The notes under the pieces: model-generated
Databases searched by the model: none
Told to the model about the DNA's origin: nothing
Seen by the model: only the letters and a program-made list of their open reading frames with translations
Shown: in pieces, positions 1 through 7,553 of the stretch
How the letters are laid out: each line of letters starts with the position of its first letter
Numbering within the stretch: position 1 is the first letter of the stretch
Made by a program: the position numbers and the translations under genes
DNA from: Andalucia godoyi
Lineage: Eukaryota > Discoba > Jakobea > Jakobida > Andaluciidae
Length of the DNA: 64,000 nt
Direction of reading: 5' to 3'
NCBI GenBank assembly: GCA_009859145.1
Contig: VRVR01000010.1
Location: forward strand, 1 to 64,000

Positions 1-462
1 TACAAAAGCGTAGAAGTAAACACTCCGTAGTAGCTTGTACGTTTATGTTGATAGCAGACAGCAGAAGCGTGGATGCATACAGCAAGCAGCCCCCAAGTGA
101 CGCTTGAGATCTTCGAATGCATTCAGACAGTGAAGCGAACGCAGGAGTTGTCAGCCGTTTGCGAGGTACCATTTGTGTCTAGCCGCGGTCGTCCGATGAT
201 CCGGAGTTCCTATGCTGGACGAGAGCACACTCACCGCTCACCCATCACCATGAGCACTGCTCCCAAACATGACCCATGGTGCATGTCGCTGCAACAGCGT
301 CTCTGCGATAAGAAAGGCTTCCCGTCAAAATAACCACTGTAGTTGAAGAGGAAAGCATGAATTAGCAGAACGGCGAGCGGCATAACGGCTCTCAGACAAA
401 ACCCCCCGGCGCGTGCGGCACACCGTTGCATTCGCGTGAACGAGCTCTACATACCCCCGGTC

Positions 463-708
463 TCAGTCTTGGAATTCGTCGGATTGCAAACTCCTTATTT
501 TATGCGAAACGAGTTGGCCGTCCAGCTTCATGAAGCGCTTGCGGAACCAGTAGACCTCCCGGCGCGTGAAGTTGGAGAAGACGGTGATGGCCGTGGGCCG
601 GATGTGCACCAGGCTGCGGAAGAGGATGGCCACGTAGTCGAGATCGCAGCGGAAGTCGATCTCCTCGATGGACACGGTCGATGCGGGGACCTGCATGGTG
701 TGTGGCAC
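463..708 (-). pseudogene. Exon-like GC3-rich coding fragment, unrecognised
   Basis: On the minus strand, positions about 690 down to 511 read as a continuous frame in which almost every codon ends in C or G. The peptide includes the stretches DFRCDLDYVAILFRSLVHIR and REVYWFRKRF. This bias is unlike the mixed third positions of the neighbouring genes. The biased stretch begins just after an AG (ATGCAG, then GTCCCC) and ends at CTC followed by GTTTCG, so both ends could be splice junctions, although neither is strong. After it the frame loses the bias and stops at 463. I do not recognise the family. It could be an internal exon of a spliced gene, a fragment of a mobile element, or a broken horizontally acquired gene. 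Confidence 0.35.
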
Positions 709-1200
709 TGGGTGGCTGGAATGTATGGGAGTTAATGGTTTCTGGGAATAAAAAAGAGGAAGGGAGAATGAGATGCGAATAAAGTGATTTTATGCTAAGC
801 CAGCAGACGTGGAAGAAGACAAACGCATGACGCGGGTTTTCATGGTCGTTGGGAGAGAGTGAGATGTGAGAGGAGAAGGAGGGCCAGAAAAATGAATGTT
901 CCGACCGGCCCCCTGGACCATGGCAGTCTGCCAAGCAGTCGGTCGATTTCTGCGTGCCGATCGGCACGGAGTCGGTGTGTCTGCGTCGGGTGTCCACTAC
1001 AGTGGTTGGATGGGCTGCAGTACGTGAATGAATCAATTCAGCATGAATGAACGTGTGTGTTTATTGTTTACTTATGCAGTGGGATGGAAAGACGCTGCAC
1101 GCCATGCAACTGCAATGCATCTAGTGTTGACGGAGTGAAAAGAGTGTGGTGGAGTATAATAACTGATTGACAAAATGTTTTATGTCAATCGACCGTAGTC

Positions 1201-1278
1201 TAGCGACCTAGCGACCTAGCGACCTAGCGACCTAGCGACCTAGCGACCTAGCGACCTAGCGACCGACGATCGACGATC
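1201..1278. repeat. 8-bp tandem repeat (tagcgacc)8 followed by (gacgatc)2
   Basis: Eight perfect copies of tagcgacc occupy 1201-1264, followed directly by two copies of gacgatc at 1265-1278. The array lies about 100 bp upstream of the Nudix-like gene. It has no spacers, so it is a short minisatellite and not a CRISPR array. Confidence 0.95.
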
Positions 1279-1381
1279 GACACTGGTGCTATCACTCAAA
1301 TAGAGTGCTGTGGACCATTTTCCGTATTTATGTGTTGAATTCGCAGCCGGAGTATCATCATTCCCTTATGCTCACCAAAAT

Positions 1382-2236
1382 ATGGAAAAGGCTTTCCAAA
1401 AACTCGCTCTTGAATCGTCATCGAAAACGCTGAACGTTGAATCCAACAACAGAAAACCGTATCGCACGTCTCCGTCCTATGGGATTTACCCGTTGCTGAA
1501 AGTCGACAATCAATGGCATGTGATTCTGCAGGTCAGCTTTTCAGCTTCGTTGAAGACATTCAAAGTGGATCCTTTTCGCGGAAAGCAGGAGGCATCCGAA
1601 GCAATGCAGCAAACCGCAAGTCGCGAAACTAAAGAGGAGTCTTGCATGTTGCTCAACATTGCAGCGGAATTGCTCTCTGCAGTCCCACAGTTTCCTGGAA
1701 TGTTTACGCTCGCTGTTTCGTTTGAGGACGGCGCAGAACTGCTTTCGTTTGCAAGGAATTTTGATCATAATCTGCAAGTACTCAGAGAAAAGGAAGATGC
1801 GAACGAGTTTGATCTTAGTGAAGTCGATGGCATCAGCATCGAAACTCTCTTTGATGGTGCACAAGCGATTCCAGAGGTTCTCGCGAGCGGATATCGTGTT
1901 TCTTCGCAGACCAGGGAGTTCTTCGAGCAATGTGGCCGCGGCCGCAGGTTTGATCCAGAGGTTGAAATGCGTCGAATGCCTCCTGAGGAAGCGCTTCCTC
2001 GGGCAGTTTTGCAGCGTCGGACAGAAGGTAATCTGGAAACGTATCATGCTGTTCGCGTGGAGATCCTACCTGAGAATTTTGTCCAGTGGAAGCAAAGTCC
2101 CGCATTCTTCCGTAAGTTCCGTGCGAATCCGGACGATGTTGTGTCGAAACGACGCCGCGAAGATGCTCAGTTGTATCCCTCCGACTATATTGTCGTAAAT
2201 GGTGAACCTGTGCCGAAGAATCGTAGCAGGCGGTGA
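1382..2236 (+). CDS. Nudix hydrolase-like protein
   Basis: This is a 284-aa protein with a recognisable Nudix box, GX5EX7REX2EE: Gly67, Glu73, Arg81-Glu82 and Glu85-Glu86. The box is preceded by a beta-strand-like segment (YGIYPLLKV, then WHVILQV), as in the Nudix fold. The family hydrolyses nucleoside diphosphates linked to another moiety, with the glutamates binding Mg2+. The usual glycine after REXXEE is replaced by Ser87, so the box is slightly degenerate. The C-terminal half, about 200 aa, is charged and ends in a basic KNRSRR tail; I do not recognise it. The frame is open 24 codons upstream, but the first ATG is at 1382. Substrate unknown. The next gene, CMTR2, converges from the right with about 200 bp between the stops. 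Confidence 0.6.
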   Translation: MEKAFQKLALESSSKTLNVESNNRKPYRTSPSYGIYPLLKVDNQWHVILQVSFSASLKTFKVDPFRGKQEASEAMQQTASRETKEESCMLLNIAAELLSAVPQFPGMFTLAVSFEDGAELLSFARNFDHNLQVLREKEDANEFDLSEVDGISIETLFDGAQAIPEVLASGYRVSSQTREFFEQCGRGRRFDPEVEMRRMPPEEALPRAVLQRRTEGNLETYHAVRVEILPENFVQWKQSPAFFRKFRANPDDVVSKRRREDAQLYPSDYIVVNGEPVPKNRSRR

Positions 2237-2443
2237 TGGAAGAGTTGTACATATATGTTTATTATTTGAGACATGTAGAAAATAATTGTTGTGCTCTGTT
2301 TCCACTTGTTTCCAAGTTCCTTGAAACATCCTCCGTTTGGAAACAGCAGGGACAGTGGAATGAAAAACAGGTTTTATTCTTTGGCATCGTGTTTTTCATT
2401 TGCTGGAGCTCATCATGCACCGAGTTCTGACGCTCTTGGCGCA

Positions 2444-5314
2444 TCAACACTTCCACTTGTCCATTAGTTCCTGGCGATACATCGCAGATCCCTCGATCGC
2501 AGCACTTTCACAAAAAAGCTCAAGATCTACGAGAGCCTCAAATTCGCGATGAAGTAATATATCATTCAGCTTTTTGAGGTTGAAAAACAGCTGGCGAAGA
2601 ACCGACGAGTTGCGCACGGACATCATATCCACAAAGCTCAACGGCACCACAGTCGACGCGTCATCAAATCCGTGCACGACCTGCGTCAGGACGGCTACCA
2701 CGGGATGCGAAGCATATTCCGAAATCGAATCCACAGGACATCCGACGTATCCCGAACAGACAACCAGTCGGTCAGGAATACTCGGCACGTAATAGTCCGT
2801 TTCGAAATGCATCGTTTTGAACAAGGAGCTCAGAAGGAACAACAAACCGGCAGTAAACCGTGATAGAAAATCGTGCATACGGATAACCAGACTGCCATTC
2901 TTCTTCAGAACAAATAGTGACAGCAAAACACGTTCAAGCGCCGACTTATCCCGAGGGAGAAGCTCGCTCGGTGGAAAATACTGCAGATCTCCTGCAACAA
3001 CAAGGGAAAACGACGACGAGCGCAAGTCATGCTCTCGTGCAATGTCGGTGAGATTGAATATTGCAGACCGCGGCAAAATCGCACTTGCAAAAGGAGCCTG
3101 CGACGGTCGAAGTTTCGTTAAGAAATCCAAAAGAACAGATGACATCTTATCAGACATGAACAACACACGACAGTCGCTGTCCGAAAGCAGCCCCATCAGA
3201 TCAATGTGGCTACCAACCGACTGCCATGTCGGTTCCAGAATCTCGATGTTTTCACTGGACGCCGCAAAGTATTCACTGAGTATCGAACCCTTGAAAATCT
3301 CAGCGACAGAGCGCGCTTGCAGCCACGACGTACAGGACTGGAGCAGTCTCAGGGAGGACGACTCCATCCGGGCCTTCAAAACGTTCATCGTATACGAATC
3401 GTCTCCCACAAATGGAGAATTCCGAACTCCGCTGTACTGCAAGCCAGATATTGCGCGAATAGACAGAGCCTCGGGCTGTGCGGATACGGACAACGTGTTC
3501 CATCCTGGTGTCGGATTGGCAAAGGATCTTTGCGCAATAGGCACAGTGAGAACAAACGACTTGATCGTAGCGCCCACGCTGGCTGCATCCAGATCGCTGA
3601 CTCCGAGACCTAGCCTATCGGACTTCAGACTGCTCTCCGTCCTGCTGGATCGGGCGGCCAACTCGGCTTCAAAGGAATCCTCGGTGCTCCGCACGTCTGC
3701 GGTTTCTGCTTTGGGATTTTCAGCGTCTGAGCCCGTTTGTCCTCCGAATCCTGCAGACGAGAACAACTTTTGTAGCCTCAAATTCTTTGAATTTCCAACA
3801 GCCGCCTGGCGATCAGTAAATGCTCGCAGTCTCTTGGCCAACTGAAATGAAAAGCGGCTCAATCGAGCGGAGCGCTCTGCCTGGGTGTTCGTTGCGTCTG
3901 GATCCAAGGATCGTTTCACGCCCTTGCCGTGTCCGGTTGACTTTTCATCATTGTTCTGCGACCCAGAGAACGGGTCTATCTTTTCTCTCTGTCCACCTTC
4001 TTGCATATCTACGAATTTGCAGATTCGTTCAGACCTCGAAATCGGTTTCACATTGGTAAACTTGAAAAACTCGTTTCCAACACGAATTCGAAATCGCCGG
4101 ACAGCATCCTGCTCATCTCTTGGATTGTTCATAAACGTATCCAAGTTGTACTGGATCTGCTTCCGCTGCTGAGTCTCGAAAAATTCAGCGGTATCATACA
4201 CCCATTCGACAAAAACGTCTGGGAGATGTGACCTCCGGAAAAGACTGGACTGTCCGTGTGTTTCCATGCGGAACTCGATTGGGTCTGTCACCAGCTCGCC
4301 ATTCGGCTTCATGTTCGGTACTGGGATCGTGTAGTGTTCATGCAGCACTCGGAGAATGTCAGCATCGCAACCAAGATAGCCGACACAAACAGCATACGTT
4401 TCTGAGTTTCCAGAACGTGACGTAGCAGGCTTGTGAACTGTAATCTTTTCAAACACACATGTTAGCAGGTACAAGAGACACACGGACGGATGTTCGAACA
4501 GAGTGAACATCTTGATAATAGCCGATCCACCAACCTCCAGGATAGTCAATGCAGAAATGGCCTCGCAATAGTGAAGATGTGCAGTGATGAGCTCCTGGTC
4601 CTCGGGCTGGTCCATGCAGTCGATCGAGCCATCTCCAGAAAAGAACATCACCTTTCCACCTTTCGCATGACTGACTGCACGGAGGTTCATCAGGTTTCTG
4701 AGCTCCATAATGTCTCCCGTATCGTCCTCTCCGAAGCACCAATTGTTGAGCGTTGCAAGGATAAACTTGTTGTCGTTAATCATGTATTTCGGATCATGTC
4801 CCTCATAATCCGGATTCAGTGTAAGCCCTGTCCACGTCCAGTTCGCGGCCAGCCGAGGGTACTCCACGTGCAAAAAATGATTGAAGGCGGCAATGAAACC
4901 ACCGGGGGCCTCACACACATGCACGGAATTCATGGACTTCATCATGGAACCGTCTATGAAGTAGCGTCCGAATATGTCCCTGCGATGGTACGCAAGCATT
5001 TCGTACATTTTCGCCCACGCTGTAGTGCACATTTCCGGGCCTATCTGCTTCCTGAGAAACCGGATGACATCGCCTGTCGGATTCGTGTTGCGCGTATGAG
5101 GCTTCCAAACAGAGAGATCGATTTCATCCAATCTGCTCTTCGTCTCATTCAAGCGTTTCTTGAAGGACTCCAAGGTTTGGGAAGTCCACCCCGTGCGACT
5201 GAACAGCTCGGACGCTGGAGGCAGGCGAAAACGACGGTGTCCTTGCTTGTCTGCATAGTTCTCGATGGATAATGCTCGATCGTACAGCTTTTCTACATTC
5301 AAATGAAACGCCAT
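2444..5314 (-). CDS. CMTR2: Cap-specific mRNA (nucleoside-2'-O-)-methyltransferase 2
   Basis: This 956-aa protein resembles animal CMTR2, which methylates the 2'-O of the second transcribed nucleotide to make the cap-2 structure. The N-terminal RrmJ/FtsJ-type domain carries the SAM-binding motif CEAPGGFI (about residues 134-141). Lys102 (WAKMYE), Asp228 (SGDGSID) and Lys268 (IIKMFT) match the conserved K-D-K catalytic residues. A second Rossmann-like methyltransferase region lies near the C-terminus (VVAGDLQYFPPSE, then SLVIRMHDF), with Arg at the position of the last lysine, as expected for the inactive second domain of CMTR2. A Ser- and charge-rich linker of roughly 150 residues separates them. 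The start is the first ATG; an upstream in-frame GTG is discounted. It is divergent from the GH130-like gene, with about 330 bp between starts. Confidence 0.9.
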   Translation of the reverse strand: MAFHLNVEKLYDRALSIENYADKQGHRRFRLPPASELFSRTGWTSQTLESFKKRLNETKSRLDEIDLSVWKPHTRNTNPTGDVIRFLRKQIGPEMCTTAWAKMYEMLAYHRRDIFGRYFIDGSMMKSMNSVHVCEAPGGFIAAFNHFLHVEYPRLAANWTWTGLTLNPDYEGHDPKYMINDNKFILATLNNWCFGEDDTGDIMELRNLMNLRAVSHAKGGKVMFFSGDGSIDCMDQPEDQELITAHLHYCEAISALTILEVGGSAIIKMFTLFEHPSVCLLYLLTCVFEKITVHKPATSRSGNSETYAVCVGYLGCDADILRVLHEHYTIPVPNMKPNGELVTDPIEFRMETHGQSSLFRRSHLPDVFVEWVYDTAEFFETQQRKQIQYNLDTFMNNPRDEQDAVRRFRIRVGNEFFKFTNVKPISRSERICKFVDMQEGGQREKIDPFSGSQNNDEKSTGHGKGVKRSLDPDATNTQAERSARLSRFSFQLAKRLRAFTDRQAAVGNSKNLRLQKLFSSAGFGGQTGSDAENPKAETADVRSTEDSFEAELAARSSRTESSLKSDRLGLGVSDLDAASVGATIKSFVLTVPIAQRSFANPTPGWNTLSVSAQPEALSIRAISGLQYSGVRNSPFVGDDSYTMNVLKARMESSSLRLLQSCTSWLQARSVAEIFKGSILSEYFAASSENIEILEPTWQSVGSHIDLMGLLSDSDCRVLFMSDKMSSVLLDFLTKLRPSQAPFASAILPRSAIFNLTDIAREHDLRSSSFSLVVAGDLQYFPPSELLPRDKSALERVLLSLFVLKKNGSLVIRMHDFLSRFTAGLLFLLSSLFKTMHFETDYYVPSIPDRLVVCSGYVGCPVDSISEYASHPVVAVLTQVVHGFDDASTVVPLSFVDMMSVRNSSVLRQLFFNLKKLNDILLHREFEALVDLELFCESAAIEGSAMYRQELMDKWKC

Positions 5315-5643
5315 TCTGCTCACTCGTGTGGTAGAAGAAAAATGTCAATTTTCTTTTCGCCCATATGAGAACAAAAGACGTGCAGTCGGTCGGGTCTTGC
5401 CTGGGCCACCAGCACCACCACCACCACACATTTGTCGGAGCTTTTTGCAGAAACACTCGCTCCCCCACTCGGAAGAGTTGGTAGCATCACGCATTGCATC
5501 AATTCCCCACGGCATCTACGAAAAACCTGTGGAAAGCACAAGTCCGCTCCCTCTCTCCTTTTTTGCCGTTTCCGCTTTTCGTTTTCCGTAACCGGAAATT
5601 TCTGCGAATTTTTCTGCGAATTTTTTTTTCGTCACGTCCAAAT
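5315..5643. promoter_or_regulatory. Shared divergent promoter region
   Basis: This 329-bp spacer separates the divergent starts of CMTR2 (minus) and the GH130-like gene (plus). It becomes pyrimidine-rich on the plus strand toward 5644 (ctctctccttttttgccg, then a run of eight T near 5622). No TATA box or other defined element is evident. It must hold both promoters unless one is further upstream. Confidence 0.4.
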
Positions 5644-6741
5644 ATGCGTGCATTTCTGCTGTTCTCCGCGGTGCTTGTTTCTGCGTCAGTTGTCTATGCA
5701 GCTTACAATGTCGAAGTCGTGACCTCAGAATCGTTGCCAGTGCTGTCGTATTTGCAAGGAACGAGCACATTCCAGCAAGTCTTCAACGCTGCATGGGTTC
5801 CGCCTTCTGCGGGAACGGGCGGTAAGCAAGGGCTTCTCGTTCGCAGCCAGAATTGCTCGTCGTCTGTTGGCGGCTCGTGTATTCACTGCTCTGGGTCGGG
5901 TTCGCAGGCCAGTGTGCTCACGTTTGCCGAGATGGTCTCCAAGGATCCCTCCTACTTTTCCACGCCGGTGTTTGCGAAGGTCTCGGGAGACAGCGTCGTG
6001 TTTGGTCCATCCGACCAGTCAGATTTATATGGGACGGAAGATCCCCGACTGACGTATGATCCCTCATCAAAGTTGTACTATCTGTTCTACACCGCCTATG
6101 GTGTGCAGCCCGGAGATCCAGCAACGGCACCCGCAACTTCGTTGGAGAATGTGCAGGCAAGCAATAGCATCCTTTTGAGTCTTGCAACAACCTCGAATCC
6201 AACCGCAAAAGACAGCTGGACTAAGCATGGCGCTGTGTTCCCGGGAGTGCAGGGTTCCAAGAGCGGAGCACTCTTGATCCGCGATTCGCCACCGCATTTC
6301 TTGCTTTGGGGGGATACTGATATTCGCATTGCCAATTCCTCGTCATTAACGAGTTGGTCGGATGTGGGTGAGATTCTCTTGTCACCTCGTCCGTCCTCGT
6401 TTGACAGCATGCTTGTAGAGAGCGGCCCGAATCCGATGAAGCTCTCCACGGGAGACTATCTGTTTTTGTACAACAGCGCGGATTCCGCGGACTTGGCCTA
6501 TCATGTCGGGTGGACAATCTTGGCCAAGGACGATCCTTCCAAAATCCTTGCTCGCTCGGATGCTCCGTTGTTTGTCCCGGATCTCGCCTGGGAGCAGGGA
6601 GTTTCTCCGTGGACATGTAACGTGGCAAATGTCGTGTTCTTGCAAGGAGTCTCGGCAACGGTGAAGCCGGACGTCTTCCGTGTGTATTTTGGAGGAGCAG
6701 ACGCCGTCATTGGTACGGCATTGATCCAGGTCACATATTGA
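5644..6741 (+). CDS. Secreted GH130-like glycosidase/phosphorylase family protein
   Basis: This 365-aa protein begins with a classic signal peptide (MRAFLLFSAVLVSASVVYAA), so it should enter the secretory pathway. It shows features of the GH130/GH43-like five-bladed beta-propeller fold: FNAAWV near residue 47, GTEDPRLTYDP at about 130-140, and later the segments MLVESGPNP and GWTILAKDDP. GH130 members are mannoside phosphorylases or beta-1,2-mannosidases. The EDPR motif carries the conserved acidic residue of the family. Which sugar is attacked cannot be told. The ATG at 5644 is chosen because the signal peptide starts there; about 50 codons upstream are open but pyrimidine-rich and look non-coding. 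Confidence 0.72.
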   Translation: MRAFLLFSAVLVSASVVYAAYNVEVVTSESLPVLSYLQGTSTFQQVFNAAWVPPSAGTGGKQGLLVRSQNCSSSVGGSCIHCSGSGSQASVLTFAEMVSKDPSYFSTPVFAKVSGDSVVFGPSDQSDLYGTEDPRLTYDPSSKLYYLFYTAYGVQPGDPATAPATSLENVQASNSILLSLATTSNPTAKDSWTKHGAVFPGVQGSKSGALLIRDSPPHFLLWGDTDIRIANSSSLTSWSDVGEILLSPRPSSFDSMLVESGPNPMKLSTGDYLFLYNSADSADLAYHVGWTILAKDDPSKILARSDAPLFVPDLAWEQGVSPWTCNVANVVFLQGVSATVKPDVFRVYFGGADAVIGTALIQVTY

Positions 6742-7250
6742 TCCATTGGATAATTCGAAACAACTTTTGAGATAATCTCATATTTATTACTATTAATGCT
6801 GTTATTACTATCATGTTTATTAAATTTGACGGTTTGTTGTTCAACCTGGATCGAGATCGGGAAATCATGCGCGCAACATCTATTTGGAAGAACGCTTCGG
6901 CGCCCTTGGGGCCTGCCCTCCCTGCTGAATTGAATTCGCATTCGGCTTCGGATGCAAGACTGAAATGTGGATGATCAGCAATGATTCGTCTGTAATGTTG
7001 GCGTGTACTACATCAGCATCAAAATCGCTCGAACATCATATAACTTGCAGTGTGAATGTGTTTCTTATCGAAGTGCGAGTGAGTACTGTGTGCTATAATT
7101 GCACACAACATCGCCTTTGTCGTGAATTTATATTACTCATATCCCCCCCTCCTCCTCCTCCTCTTCTTCTTTTTCTTCTTGGATATCAACATTCTTTTTT
7201 TTGCTTTCTCTTCACAAGCACCAGAAACGAATACGACCATCTCTAATACC
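6742..7250. other. Intergenic region with repeat copy A
   Basis: No gene is seen. The region is AT-rich at 6742-6840, holds repeat copy A at about 6845-7013, and ends in a pyrimidine tract (7140-7200) upstream of the small gene at 7251. Confidence 0.6.
6845..7013 (+). repeat. Dispersed repeat, copy A
   Basis: This is the best-preserved copy of a repeat also found at about 23785-23950 and 56680-56860, with a 3' fragment at about 58525-58588. Shared landmarks in order are a tggatcgagat-like start, catctatttggaagaacgc, gaattgaattc, tgcaagactga, tgatcagcaatgattcg and a 3' end of the form taatgtnggcgt then actacatc. It has no coding potential. All copies are on the plus strand of this window. Confidence 0.7.
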
Positions 7251-7484
7251 ATGTCCCAGAACAAGATGAATCAGAACGATGCGCAGTTCCGTGCTGCACC
7301 GGAAACAGAGGAGCGTCGCGCAGCCAGTTACGAACTCCGGGAACAGGAGGTGCCGAAGTATAACCAGCAGTACAATCCGTATCGTGGGGGAGCAGAGATA
7401 GCACCGGATCACCAGATCTCGGCAATGCCCGCGTCCAAATCTGCCGACTCGGAACGTGAACCCGAAGGCAAGAGTGTGCTGTAA
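7251..7484 (+). CDS. Small hydrophilic protein, unrecognised
   Basis: The frame encodes 77 aa beginning MSQNKMNQNDAQFR and ending EGKSVL. It is polar, rich in Gln, Glu, Asn and Arg, with a central PKYNQQYNPYRGG segment; no membrane segment or known domain is visible. The ATG at 7251 follows a long pyrimidine tract, a pattern seen before many genes here. An aataaa occurs six bases after the stop. Codon choice is similar to neighbouring genes, which supports a real gene, but the family is unknown. It converges with the PPP4R4-like gene, with 69 bp between stops. Confidence 0.5.
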   Translation: MSQNKMNQNDAQFRAAPETEERRAASYELREQEVPKYNQQYNPYRGGAEIAPDHQISAMPASKSADSEREPEGKSVL

Positions 7485-7553
7485 AAAGAAATAAAAACGT
7501 GCACGGTCTTTATTTAATACTGCAGTTTCTGGTCACCCCCCACTGCACAAAAG

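Larger units (their letters stand above)
1..1381. other. Left-end intergenic region without a confident gene
   Basis: No open frame here has convincing length, codon bias or recognisable motifs, apart from the exon-like stretch at about 511-690 on the minus strand and the tandem repeat at 1201-1264, both listed separately. The short open frames at 73-431 overlap in several frames and look accidental. The region may hold the end of a gene lying outside the window. Confidence 0.5.

Noticed and set aside
1201-1264. Possible CRISPR-like array
   Set aside because: The 8-bp units are directly adjacent with no spacers, and the genome is eukaryotic.
2817-3845. 342-codon open frame on the plus strand
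   Set aside because: It lies wholly antisense to CMTR2 and has Ser/Arg-rich shadow composition.
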